From the NCBI RefSeq assembly GCF_000003605.2, contig NW_003156259.1:56619-88630 (forward strand): a stretch of DNA of 32,012 nt. The letters run 5' to 3'. The position numbers were made by a program, and so were the translations under genes. The notes beneath the pieces are model-generated. The model ran no database searches. It saw only the letters and a list, made by a program, of their open reading frames with translations, and was not told the origin of the DNA. The DNA comes from Saccoglossus kowalevskii. Its lineage: Eukaryota; Hemichordata; Enteropneusta; Harrimaniidae. Positions 1 through 12,349 of the stretch are shown here, in pieces. The number at the start of each line of letters is the position of its first letter. The first letter of the stretch is position 1.

Positions 1-1243
<1,243 letters not shown>

Positions 1244-2480
1244 ATCAGTTTAATCGTGTAAATATGTTATCAGGTACTACTGTTGGGTGTCTAGCATGAT
1301 TGACTGACTAACTAAAAATTTGATGGGAATGTGTTTCACCACAGACTATTACCTCAATTCTAAAATCTTCGAGATCGTCAAGGTGACCTGTTTAAAAAAA
1401 ACATACATGAGTAAAAATGCTTCTATTTTAAGTTGTTTCACATGTGGACACAATCAAAATGTTTTACATACCAATTTAATGTGTTCAACCAATAGTACAC
1501 AGTCACTCTATGTGTTACCAGACAGTAAAGAACACGCACATAATAGCATTATATTATATTCCTATGGTTCCTCTTGTATCTCTGCAGCTATGGTGTATCA
1601 GTCGTCTGATATATGTGATCGGATGACCAAGGAGACGGTAATATTTCCTGTATTAAATTGTATGACCAAGCTAATATAATATTTATTGATATAATATGAT
1701 ATCATTTATTCAGATTGTTCACAGGTTAGTTAAATGTGTTTAACGAGAAGTACAGACATGTGATTAATAGTATTACAAGTGTATGTATTTTTTTTAATTA
1801 ATGTATTTTTATTTCTAGTTTTATTAAATTGACATTTTACTGGAAATTAGATGTGCGCCTAAATAGTGACGTTTATAATCAGCTAACAATTTGTTCAAAT
1901 CTTTTCATTTTTAAAGACAATTCCAAATTAGTAGTAAATGCATATCTGTAATGTATCTTCCAGAATTATACTTGATGAGGGCATGTATTAAGTATTAATT
2001 ATTAATATAGCATTATTCATGTACACAATATTCAGGTATTCGCAAATGTGTATGTAAAGTTTTATCTCTGGGAATTATATATTGCCATAACTAATGAAGC
2101 AACATGACCAGCTGGAAGAATATTAAAATTGGCGATCCGCTCCGTCAGGATTATGTATATGGGGCCCGGTTTTAGTTGTAAACCTACGTTAGCTTCACGT
2201 TCACGTCCTGCCATGCCAACAGCCAAAGACATGTTTCTTTTTTGAGCGCGTGTACTGTTAATGAATCGGATGACCAGCTAATAGATATGTGAAACATTAT
2301 GTATTTTGCTCTTTTATACGGTTAGATGTAATGTATATGTAAATGCTAGACACTATTTCGATCATAATTCCCAGTGGGTTTGTGCCGAGTAGAACTGCGA
2401 GTGCCGCAAATCATGATGGAGCCTCTCTAAGAAGGGAAAAAGCTAAGATAGTGACCTGATTGGATCTCCTTATTGTTGAC
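1244..2480 (+). other. Gene A 3' UTR and downstream AT-rich spacer
   Basis: No gene is recognised. The nearest poly(A)-signal variant is ATTAAA at 1652-1657; the first exact AATAAA after the stop is at 2649-2654. An open frame at 1320-1679 has no supportable homology (see rejected items). A GGGGCCCGG motif near 2160 resembles the ends of small non-autonomous DNA elements, but no partner end was found. Confidence 0.4.
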
Positions 2481-2494
2481 ATCAATGATTTTTG

Positions 2495-2558
2495 TGACGT
2501 CACATTCATGTGTGCGCCGCCATATTGAATTTTCTGTTGACAGTTATTGTGTCCTGGT
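2495..2558 (+). promoter_or_regulatory. Candidate promoter with short 5' UTR exon (CRE + YY1-like site + splice donor)
   Basis: A perfect CRE palindrome TGACGTCA (2495-2502) is followed by GCCGCCATATTG (about 2516-2527), close to the reverse of the YY1 consensus that sits at many animal start sites. About 30 bases on, CTG|GTGAGC (GT at 2557-2558) is a strong donor. The set fits a promoter with a tiny noncoding first exon, perhaps spliced to the acceptor at 13262 before gene B. This is inference; no transcript is visible. Confidence 0.3.
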
Positions 2559-2612
2559 GAGCTGTTCGAAAGCCGAGAGCAAGACTGATGTAAGACCGTT
2601 AGTTAGATGACT

Positions 2613-2632
2613 TTATATTGCGTAGGCAATAT
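2613..2632. repeat. Small perfect hairpin TATATTGC-GTAG-GCAATATA
   Basis: Eight-base arms around a 4-base loop lie about 20 bases before AATAAA (2649-2654). It may be a chance AT-rich palindrome or part of a small repeat or 3' end; no function is assigned. Confidence 0.4.
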
Positions 2633-3560
2633 AATATTTTCTTTCCGAAATAAATCCCAGTAATAGCATTCACAACAATTTTAGGATTTGATTTCATTGA
2701 ACAACAGAGGCATAGATTGGATTATTGTATTTTATCACTTTGTTCACCCTGTTCATAATTCATAACATTATATGACTGTACTTAGTGTTAAATTACTGAT
2801 GTTTTAAATTCATAGTGAATGAGATACAGCAATTTAGTTGCATATTTATAATTATAGTTACAGTGTTTAGATTACAAGTATCGTTACATAAATGATTATA
2901 GCTACTACATAGTTTTATGACGATTACATACATGCGATTACTTTTATGAATATTAGTTAATGAGAATATGTATACAGTTGAGTCATTACACGTGTGATTA
3001 GTTACGGGGTTACTAGTTAGCCGGCGATACGAATATGATAGCAACAACAGATAAGTAATTAAGTAGTTAACGTTATCCTGTAGTATATTAACGCATTATT
3101 GATGTAACGCATAATTGAGTTCGATCATGAGTATTAAATGTAGTTATATTGAATGATTACTGCTGTGTTGCGTCATAATTATTATTTCCGACGCTCTTCA
3201 TTGGGAATCCCTAGGAATTACATTTTATAGCAAAGTCTCCTTTTTCGTTACGAATCGCATTTAAGTTTTGACCTCTAAATACTGGATCCGCACGCAACCC
3301 AGATCGATCTTTTGTATAACTAAAACTGGCGATATCTTCTGTCGCCATTTATGTGCAAACCATATGCAAACCTGTTCCAAATCTGGGCCATTTATGCCTA
3401 TAACTTCAACCATCTTTCTGTGAGACTTGTATGAACTGCTCTGCAATCTGCTGCTTTCAGCGGTGCCTACAGTATAAAAGCGTTCCTCTGCAAGCAAGAC
3501 TCGAGATATTAAAGCCAGGAGCTTTTACTTGATATTTTGATGTATGTTCATTTTATTTCC

Positions 3561-3670
3561 AGTACTATTGTCTTGTCTACCCCATTCTAGCAGTGAAAGA
3601 ACCCCCTGCCCTGTGTGAGTTATGTGGTGCCACTCTCAATAGCAATCAGTTGGTCCACTGCTTCTTATCA
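3561..3670 (+). mobile_element. Possible LINE fragment (zinc-knuckle-like end)
   Basis: After TTTATTTCCAG the + strand reads AVKEPPALCELCGATLNSNQ followed by LVHC. The CxxC...LxxC spacing resembles the cysteine-rich tail after RT/RNase H in many Jockey/CR1-type LINEs (pattern CxxC...T..HILL.C). Only about 35 codons match and a histidine is replaced, so this is a weak call for a decayed scrap. Confidence 0.3.
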
Positions 3671-4310
3671 GGTAGTGTGCAAAGTTGGCAAAAGCCAATT
3701 TCATCTAGCTGTTCTTTTCTCTGGAATGATCTCTGCAATTAAAAACAAGTTTTTAAACGTTAATATATCGAAAACATTTAAAGTTACATTCCTACTTTAC
3801 ATTATATGCAGGTGATTATTGGGGTCACTCAATCTAATTAAAATCTGATGTATTGTAAGAAGTGAATTTTACTTTATGTTTTTATTATTTTGTAATTGTT
3901 TTTATTATTACTCCTTAATCTTATTTTGTATTGTTTTAACTATCCCCACATACATCTGCGACAACCAACCACAGACCAATATTAGTAGTGACGCTTCTGG
4001 TGACGTCACCGGTCAGATATAGGTCAAAACTAAACTCAAATAAAATGACGGATTGTACCGATGTTAGCCATGAAAAGTATTGAGAAAAATACGTTATTTG
4101 TTAAGTTTATCATTGTTAAATGCAAAAAACATCAATCTATGATTCTTGTGATTATATTATAGCTTTTAGGGTTTTCGAGTAGTTATTTGTGTGTGGTTAT
4201 TCAAGGATAGACCAGTTTTATCCACCAGTCGAACCGCATATGGGTAACTTTGTCGTTTGCACTGGAAACGGGTTAATCATCTAACAAAATCATATATGGC
4301 TTTAAGTTCC
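3671..4310 (+). other. Intergenic spacer with a CRE palindrome
   Basis: No gene is seen. GGTGACGTCACC at 3999-4010 is a perfect 12-base palindrome containing a CRE (TGACGTCA, 4001-4008). No TATA box or donor was seen within 100 bases, so a promoter is not claimed. Confidence 0.35.
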
Positions 4311-4319
4311 ATTCCTTCG

Positions 4320-5600
4320 TTAAAATTTAACAACATAATATACGGCAACTCTTAATCTTGAAGAGCTGGAATAAAGTGAGGCGATGGCTGAATAAACAAA
4401 CCTTGGTTGGCGAAGATGCAGCAGAATTTTTGATGATTTTCCAATTAATCATAGTTACTACTGTAACAACCTTTCCATTTACATCATAGCAACATAGTTG
4501 TCGTTATAATGATTGGATATATGCCAAACCATTTATGCTCTTTTGTTACAGCATTTTATTTTGTTAATGACAGTTACTACAACATGCGCGGAATGTATCA
4601 AAGTTATATACACCACACGTACTGATAAACACGTGAATTACAATATGTTGCAAAAGCGTGAAACAAACGAAATAGAGGATTAATTGAACATTTATTAACT
4701 CGTCACTAAACCGCGTAACCAACAAGAAATTAGTAAGACCTTGCAGCTCATTTCCAACAACCAAAAGAGGGGGTAATATTGTGACAAAATCACCTTTACA
4801 TCAACTCTTTCTTTCTAACTTGAACGCTGGAACGATAACTAAAACAACTATCTGGTTTATGTAAATAATTGACTGTCTAAACAGGTTAAAAAATATGAAA
4901 AAAATACTGCCCATACTCCTGGAAGCGTATACTATATATAACGTCCGACTAACCGTTGTCCACAAATAACAGCTGGAAGACAAAAAAACATGGTCACATG
5001 GGGCCGAATTCCAAAGATGCGCTTGGGCCCGTTATTTGCAACATGCATAACGTCGGCAATTCACATTTTATTGCCCTCGCTTCTGGGCTATAAATAGTTT
5101 TGAAATAAACGGTGACATCACGTACGCAAGTTTAGTGCACACGACGACAACCTGCAATATTATAAACATATACTACAGAAATGTTATAAATACATTGGTT
5201 TGCTAATTATGTTCAGTAATGGCAATTTCAAAATCCTTGAACTTTTGTAACACATCCCTGGAAATTACATGATCATGACAATGGCTACAGTTTTATTGGA
5301 AAGTAAGAACGAATTTGGGACGGGTGAGCACTGAGCAGCGAGGCGTTATCTCAGATGAACTCATGCCTATTAGTTTGTGTCGAACCTAGTGTCTCTACAG
5401 TGTGAGTGTTATCTGCCAAGCGAGTCAAAGTTACCCTCACACTCTGCTCAGTTCATAATATATTCATCAGATCAGATATGTATGTATGCTTATAACAGCT
5501 TGTACTCAGTGCATTGGACGAGTGGGTATACGTGTGGAATATTGTTGGTTCTGAATTTGAAGACTGGTTTACAGTAAAGATTTCTTGTGGAATTTCATCT
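4320..5600 (+). mobile_element. TATA-bearing direct repeat, copy 1 (LTR-like)
   Basis: This diverged direct copy matches 7740-8645 in blocks: the start near TGTCGTTA (4499), TTTTATTTTGTTAATG, GGGCTATAAA (TATA at 5089), GAAATAAACGGTG, CAACCTGCAATATTAT, a block beginning CGAACC..GT.TCTCTACAGTG, and AGACTGGTTTACAGT near the end. A TATA box followed closely by AATAAA is LTR-like. Just after the copy, TGGGGGCTCCGG (about 5600) resembles a proline-tRNA primer-binding site. No capsid or Pol coding was recognised downstream, so if it is a retroelement it is an old, broken, non-coding remnant of unknown family. The alternative is a duplicated host promoter. Confidence 0.5.
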
Positions 5601-5639
5601 GGGGGCTCCGGTCCTTTCGCCAACAACAATTTGTGAGTA

Positions 5640-7235
5640 GAATTTAATCTGTATTTTATTTCTGTATGCGAGAATAAGCAGTAGTACGGGCGATTTTGTT
5701 TTGGGTCGACATCATTGGTTGGACATCTCGGTTAGTCCTTGTTTTCCAACTACTAGCCTAGCTGAGAGGCTGTCACATAGCAAACAAATTATGTCATATT
5801 TATATATATACATATTTATTGTACTGTATCTCACCATACAAATACTCCTGCCACGTGCCGACTAGCAAATACCAAAATCCTCGTCTGCACGCTTTGCCAC
5901 GATCCGCTAAATTGACCATATAAATGCATATAAACATAACAGAAAATTACCACGCTTTTAGAGTTTTATTACAGAATTTATTTTAGCTAGGGCTAAGCAC
6001 CCTTGACACCATTGTATTTAATATTATATTTAAAACTATTCATTCCGGTACGCCATTTCAAACATAAGAATCAATGAGAACACATCTAGGGACATTGTTC
6101 TCCAAAAAACAATGAACTAATTTAAAGATGAGTAATACTTCTTGTTATTCTGCAATCTATATTTTATGATTTTGCTTTGGTATTGTTTTATAACCATAGA
6201 ACTATTATACATACCTCCCTGGTTACTGTACTGAGTAAACATAGTTGAAAGGACTGAAGATTTCTATATTCTTAACAAGTTTGGTCATTTTTAGCCCGTG
6301 ATAAGCATTGTTTTCTCCCGTACGCGAATTTAATCTTAAATCTTAGCCCATACTTGGTGCACCCATACCAATGTGTGGATGGCAAGCTGTTGGTTGCGAT
6401 TAATTTGTGTTGTAAAACAGCTGTTCTGAATCCAACTTTTGTTTATACGGGATAAGATATTATGCCATGTAACGTAATTAAATTGGTGAGGATACTTTAC
6501 TGATGAAACATTGTATATAAATGTGATGTAATCATTTGAAATTTAACAGCAGAAAAAGCACCCTCATATACATATATGTGTGTTTATGGGTGACAATACA
6601 AAAGAGATGAGATACAATACAAAAACTGCATTTCTGCAAAACTGCTTGGGTAAAATCGAAAATCTAGACTAGACCATGGTTTGTATCGATGGAAACTCCA
6701 TTTTTACCAAACATAAACAAACACCGTACCACCACAAGAGACTTATTGTGCGTTTCAACACAGACAAGCCACAACGAATTCTGTATTGAGGCATTTTTAA
6801 TACTTAATAATGCTACCCTATACTTTGACAAATACGTGGAAGGAAATGTTACTAATTTATCACCTATAGTTTCTACAAAAAAGAACAACTCATAGCTGAT
6901 AAACAAAGGACAAACATCACGTCTAAAAACATAACAAAACTAATAATTATCATAATAAAACTTTGACTGAAAAGTTAGGAAAGTAATGTACTTGTTGTGA
7001 TATTTTGGCATTTAGGGATGAGAAAGATTATGTTTTTGAACTGTTTTTTTGTGTTTAAACAATTATTTTGTTTTTAGTCTAATCGTATTAAATAATAGGC
7101 TCTTTTTCAACAGACTATTTGTGTGTGTCTACGTTATGAGCAGTTTAGTGTTTGAGTATTTATAGAAATTAATTAATAAAACTACATAGTCATTAGAAGG
7201 AAGAACGAATTTTACGTGGTATATTGCACTTATTA
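5640..7235. other. Spacer between the two LTR-like copies; no recognised gene
   Basis: AT-rich sequence with no convincing gene. Short open frames occur on both strands over the same bases at 6664-6906, which argues against either being coding. If the flanking copies are an LTR pair, this is the decayed interior; nothing in it could be matched to gag or pol. Confidence 0.4.
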
Positions 7236-7238
7236 CAG

Positions 7239-7240
7239 AA

Positions 7241-7279
<39 letters not shown>

Positions 7280-7320
7280 ATTAATTAATTAATTAATTAA
7301 TTAATTAATTAATTAATAAA
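7239..7320. repeat. Compound microsatellite (AAAT)n then (AATT)n
   Basis: About ten copies of a TAAA-type tetranucleotide run directly into about nine copies of TTAA. The switch is sharp near 7280. The block is likely polymorphic in length and easily misassembled. Confidence 0.98.
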
Positions 7321-7739
7321 ATACAAATAATAACGAACATCTTATCTACCTAAGATCTGAGAAATGGTGTTGTGATATAGTTTGCTACACATAGAAAGCG
7401 TGGAGATGACAATTAGTGCGTCACAAAATATGACAACTCTTTTTAACTTCAAAGGGTTCAACGGATGTAGCCTAATCCAGTTATAAAAAAAATATTATGC
7501 AACATTCTGGTTGTCAGGTAATAAAGAATTTACCAAGTAATATTATTATATGTGTTACATTATGCAGATAACATCGATATATCTTCTGGTCATATGCGGC
7601 TTGACAAAATTCAAGTTGTCATGAATTCAACACTTGTATTTCATGTTTATGTCTTTGTATTTGTGTTTGAAATTTATAATAATTAAGTACAATTAATATT
7701 TGTTGTCAATAAAAACATAACTTGTGTAAAAAGATTTCC

Positions 7740-8645
7740 ATTTATATCCAACATAATATACTTGTCGTTAAAATTATCGCATCGAGGGAGCATTTACTCG
7801 CCCATATATTTGTTACAGCGTTTTATTTTGTTAATGGTAGTAACTACAAAGAGCGCCGAATGTTTCAACATTATTTATATCACACGTACTGATAAGCACG
7901 TACAATTAGTCTGAAATATGTTTAGAAACCGTGAAACCAACAAAATATCAGATTAATTGAAAAATTATTAACCTGCTGTCACAGAGCCGCCAAACCAGCA
8001 AAACAATAAATAAAAACATGCAGCTCAATTCCATCAACCAAAAAAGGGTGTAATAATATGCAATAAGTGATGGAGCACTGAGCGAACAACGGGTGATTGA
8101 CATTATTGCCCTCATCGTCGGGCTATAAAAATGTATGTACATTTTGAAATAAACGGTGCAACTGTTATAATAAGGACATCACGCATGCATGGTTGGTTTT
8201 CACGACATTACAATATTATGGAGGATCAACAACCTGCAATATTATATACATATATTACAGGAATGTTATAAAAACATTGGGTACTTTTAAGACACACCCA
8301 GTTGTGAGCCTTTGATCGATCGCATGTTTACTCTGTCACGCTCAGAGTTCTATTGCAGAGTGAGCAGCGATGCGTAATTTCACCTGTCTGTTTCGGGGAA
8401 TAAAGCTGGACTATCTGTGATGAATTAACGTGAATTCTTTTTAGTCGAACCGGGTATCTCTACAGTGCAAGTGTCATCTGCCAAGTAAGTCGAAAGTCCC
8501 TGCACACTATGTTAGATTCATAGCAAAATCATCGGATCGGAAGACGTGTATGTATACTTGTGATACCTTATACTCAGTGTATTGGACGAGTGTGCAGACT
8601 GGTTTACAGTGAGCATTTTTTGCGGAACGTTATTTGGTATCTCAG
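7740..8645 (+). mobile_element. TATA-bearing direct repeat, copy 2 (LTR-like)
   Basis: Second copy of the element at 4320-5600, in the same orientation about 3 kb downstream. Shared landmarks in order: TGTCGTTA (7763), TTTTATTTTGTTAATG, CACACGTACTGATAA, GGGCTATAAA (TATA at 8124), GAAATAAACGGTG, CAACCTGCAATATTAT, TCTGCCAAG, CAGTG.ATTGGACGAGTG and AGACTGGTTTACAGT. Copy 1 carries roughly 270 extra bases just before its TATA box. The two differ at perhaps a quarter or more of aligned bases by eye, so the duplication is old. As with copy 1, an ancient broken LTR element or a duplicated promoter are both possible. Confidence 0.5.
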
Positions 8646-8816
8646 ATCATTTTCGAAATGCGAAACTCTTTTAGGGAGTATAAATTGATCTGAATTAGAA
8701 GTCCTAGCTGTAGTCACTGTATCACCATCATTAAACATGTGTGCTTGCTTATGTCATGAATTTGTTTTCGCGTATCTGTTAACCGACTTAATTAGTTGAT
8801 TATTAGCTGAATTGCT

Positions 8817-9571
8817 GTGTTATGTCTGTCATCGTGTAGGCCTATTTGAAGTTTTGGACGGAACTTGGCTCAGTGGTTTAGAACTAATTACAAGATACCG
8901 TCGCTATTCTGACATCCGTAGTTATTAATGTAGTGAACGATTAATCAAAAGATATGACGTATTCAGTACTTAGTGTGATTGGCTTTATGATTGAAGGTTA
9001 CGCCCTAGAGTCTTTTTACTGCATTGGAATTGGTTAGAGTTTTGAAAATGAATAAAGAGAGTTTGAGTTGGTCTTGACGAACACAGCACGATAGACGCAG
9101 TAGAGAGAGAGACGGCAGTCCAGTCGAGTCGAGTCCGAGAGAGTCTTGGGGCGAGCCTTGACGCAGTCCAGTCTTGGGCTAGTCTTGGGTCAGCCTTAAG
9201 AGAGTCTTGGGGACTTTTCCCCAGGGCGCTGTGTCTTATAGAGTGCTCCAAAAGATCGACTAAGACGAGAGCTGAAACGTATTTCGTTGTGTGTGTCTTA
9301 TTTGACTGTAAAGTTAAAGTGACTTTCCCGATCCCGTACCTCAAGGGGACGATATAGAGACGAGACGAGATTCCCCCTGACAGTGTGGAGAACCCCGAGA
9401 GAGAGATTTTACCCCGTGATACTTATATGAATCGAATAATGCATTCCGGGTGTCTAAGTATGGAATGCGATAATAAACGTAAGGGACGTCTTTTTGAATA
9501 CATATTTTAGTGTTTTACTCACGACATGGTATATCTTTAGCACATCCCATGCCACTAATGCTCGTGTAACA
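8817..9571 (+). mobile_element. Possible solo LTR-like segment
   Basis: The stretch could run from TGTTATG (8818) to GTGTAACA (9571), giving TGTTA...TAACA inverted ends. It holds a GA-rich, higher-GC middle with imperfect short repeats of an AGTCTTGGG core (9080-9210) and an AATAAACG near 9472. No target-site duplication is evident and no coding was found, so the family is unknown and the ends are tentative. If real, it is a broken fossil. Confidence 0.25.
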
Positions 9572-9960
9572 ATCCGGCAGGCTGATGTGCGATCTGCTCT
9601 GCGATCTGCTCTGCTAAAAAATATGGTTGCCATGGTAGGACATGAATGTGAAGCTATCGTCGGTTTATAAATTAAAACATTCAGAAAATTCAGTTTTCTG
9701 AAGTCACCCCAATTATTACTAACCTGTATTTTCTGTTATTATTATATTCACTCAAGTTGACTTTTTGACCTAGATTTGGATAAGATGTCAAGAGGTGTCT
9801 GGATCGTGTTATAAGAATCGAAATATGTATTGTTTAAAAGAGACATTTAATTATTGTAATGTATTACGCGTTAAACACAAGAGATGTCATTATGTATTCC
9901 TTGTCATAGTATTAATTGATAATAGCCCACAGAAGTATACACTGCACGTACAAAAGGTAC
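9572..9960. other. Spacer; short tandem duplication only
   Basis: No gene is seen. GCGATCTGCTCT is repeated twice in tandem near 9589-9612. The rest is unremarkable AT-rich DNA. Confidence 0.5.
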
Positions 9961-9975
9961 GTCGTGTTATGTGAG

Positions 9976-10110
9976 CCAAACGTCACCCCTGGACAAAACT
10001 GCACGAGTATCCGTGTAATGAATAAACAGATGTCCTGAGCCAATTTACGAGTGGCACAGTTATCTCGGTGACGTTTGGTATTTAAAAACTGGGACAGCGT
10101 GGTCCTGTTG
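9976..10110 (+). promoter_or_regulatory. Candidate promoter: inverted repeat, CCAAT and TATA-like box
   Basis: CCAAACGTCACC (9976-9987) is matched by its perfect reverse complement GGTGACGTTTGG (10067-10078). GAGCCAAT lies between them (about 10037-10044). Directly after the second arm, TATTTAAAA (10079-10087) is TATA-like, which would place initiation near 10110-10120. It points to the right, toward gene B about 3.2 kb away. No first-exon donor was found that I would trust. Confidence 0.3.
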
Positions 10111-10149
10111 GCTAGATACCAGCATTTCTACACACACACAATAGTTAGT

Positions 10150-11075
10150 CCTAGGCTTTGAGTTATTATATTATGTTGTTAATTTATAACATTGTTATTT
10201 TCATGGCCAGTTTATTTATGTAATAGATTATAGGTGTATATCATTGGTATATGTGACGAGTAGGAAATGTCGTTACTCCCTTTTGATATGGTGCCTGCAG
10301 TGCATAATTGTGCAACCAGCGACTCTTATCAACCGGATATTTGCGTTGATGAGTGGTAGGCTACGTTTAATGATGAACCATTGCAGAAGCTGGCGATCAT
10401 ACTGGAGGCGAAATCTATACAAACATATCATTATTATGAACTATACCGTCTATCAATCTAAATTATTCCGGTTAAATACGAATTGTGTATTTTCTTCTTG
10501 GTTAAGAATTCGCACAATAACAATATGGTAACAATATTGAATATTATTTTGTGTTTTGGGTTAATATCTGACCCGTCCATATGACCTCGTAACAATGAAA
10601 TACTTTTTATTTCCGCAATATTCCGAGTTAGCATTGTGGAATATGAAACTATTTCCTTTTTTTACCATGACACGGTTACTAAATTTACCGTGCCGTCCAT
10701 CTCCGCTATGTTGCGCCTAGTTTTTTCTATTATAATTATCCACGGGTCGCGTCTATTGCATGACATTGATCATCCATCATACACCATGCACTCTGTCGAC
10801 AGTTCTATTAAGTTCCACGTATTTTTCTTGAAATATTTCTGCCGGAAGCTCGGTATTATCGTTCAAGTTTGAGGCAGCTAAAGCTGTTCTCATCACGTAG
10901 TGCCTGGAGTGCTTGTCATGAAAAATGTTGCGAGTGTTTTTGAACTTTCTACTTGACTTGTATCTATAAAATAGAGAACAACGAAATAAATCGAGTAAAT
11001 TTCCTGACACAGTGCTCGTGACAACTAGTTTGTTTAAGTTTCTGTGCAGATATGACTATTTATATATTTGTCAAT
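10150..11075. other. Spacer without recognised gene
   Basis: Open frames of 78-95 codons occur on both strands but none has a recognisable domain. A stretch at 10310-10400 has a vaguely transposase-like look, too weak to claim. Confidence 0.35.
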
Positions 11076-11079
11076 TATG

Positions 11080-12210
11080 TTGTCAGATACATTGACAGAT
11101 GAAACTTGGCACATGGATGCGATGAACTAATGCGTAGATTTGATTAGTTTTGGTAAAAACCATGAATATTAATTACCTAATTCACATGATAATTAGCTGA
11201 TTTTAATCTGTTCCATAACTTCCACTGATATCTGAAGAACCACTCATTTGATTTTAATGAAACTTGGCTAGTTTTGGGTAAAAATCTGTTTTTATTAATT
11301 ACCTAATTTGCATAATTTTTCACAGATATCTCAAGTACTAATCATAACATTTCAATAAAACTTGGTACATAGATGTAATATGATACTGCACAGACCTGAT
11401 AGTTTTTAGGGTAATATCAGTATATATTAATTACCTAATTTGCATAATTAATTAATTTTCAGTTTTTGATATTTCAAGTAGTAGTGATAACATTTCAATG
11501 AAACTTGGTACATAGTTACTTGAGGACTGTGCAGAGACCTAATTAGTTTTTCGGGTAAATATTTGTAAATATTATTCACCTTATCAGCATAATTAGTTAA
11601 TTTTCACCTGATATCTCAACTACGAATCATCACAGTTCAATAAGACTTGTGACATATATTTTCTAGGACTATGCAGAGACCTGATTAATTTTGTAAATAA
11701 TTGTGCATATTAGTTACTTAATTTGCATAATTAGTTAATTTTTTTCTGTTCCATGACTGTTCTTCTGATATCTAAAGAACCACTCATTGGATTTTAATGA
11801 AACTTTTAAAGAGTACTCATCATCACATTTCAATGAACCTAGGACTATACACCATATTAGTTTGGGTAAAATATTTATTTATTAACATAATTGATTAACA
11901 CTGATATCTCAAGTACTGATCATCACATTTGAATACAACATGGCACATAAATGCTCTAGGACAATAGACGGCCTGATTAATTTTGTGTTAAATCTGTTCA
12001 TATTTATTCTCTAATTAGCATAATAATTCATAATTTTAATAACATTTCAATGAAACTTGGTACATAGATATTACATTACGTAGATAATATTACTTTTACA
12101 TTGTGCAAACCTTATTAGTTTTACACTTAAATCTGTTCATATTAGTTACCTTATTTGCATCATTAGTTTTCAGCTTTTCCCTCAATATCTCAAGCTCAAG
12201 TAACTTTGAA
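11080..12210. repeat. Diverged tandem array, unit about 145 bp, roughly 8 copies
   Basis: Each unit repeats, in order, a TGAAACTTGGTACATAGAT block, an AGGACTGTGCAGACCTGATT block, AGTTTTGGGTAAA, ATTAATTACCTAATTTGCAT, AATTAGTTAATTTT and a GATATCTCAAGTACTxATCAT block, then CATTTCAAT leading into the next GAAACTTGG. GAAACTT-type starts can be followed near 11101, 11260, 11356, 11499, 11642, 11798 and 12053, with deletions in some units. No open frame runs through it. It looks like a degenerate satellite or minisatellite. Confidence 0.85.
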
Positions 12211-12349
12211 TTAATTTGTAATGTGTCTCCAATACTCTCAGCACACGGGACTTCTTTCTAAGCTTTCTATGATTGAATAATTTTGTTTCAGTTTCTTGTA
12301 AATTATATGCTGATTAGATTGTCGTTACTTATTATTTTCTAAATAGTGC

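Noticed and set aside
1320-1679. 119-codon open frame after gene A containing LYSYGSSC, recalling the TE nucleophile motif GYSYG
   Set aside because: The first Gly of GxSxG is missing, none of the other TE blocks precede or follow it, and it cannot be joined to gene A past the stop without an unseen splice. Likely chance.
3261-3497. 78-codon minus-strand open frame
   Set aside because: No recognisable domain, start context or splice sites; not supportable as a gene.
6664-6906. Open frames of 68 and 80 codons on opposite strands over the same bases
   Set aside because: No domain, AT-rich codons and no splice or promoter context; mutual overlap suggests chance.
8985-9344. 119-codon minus-strand open frame
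   Set aside because: Its length comes from a low-complexity stretch of AGTCTTGGG-like repeats; the protein is repetitive and unlike any family.
10244-10531. 95-codon open frame, with another frame faintly recalling a piggyBac-type transposase
   Set aside because: Only a few residues match in a broken frame; no catalytic series or terminal repeats.
11080-12210. Possible CRISPR-like array
   Set aside because: Units are long, diverged and contiguous, with no identical short repeats and unique spacers; the DNA is animal.
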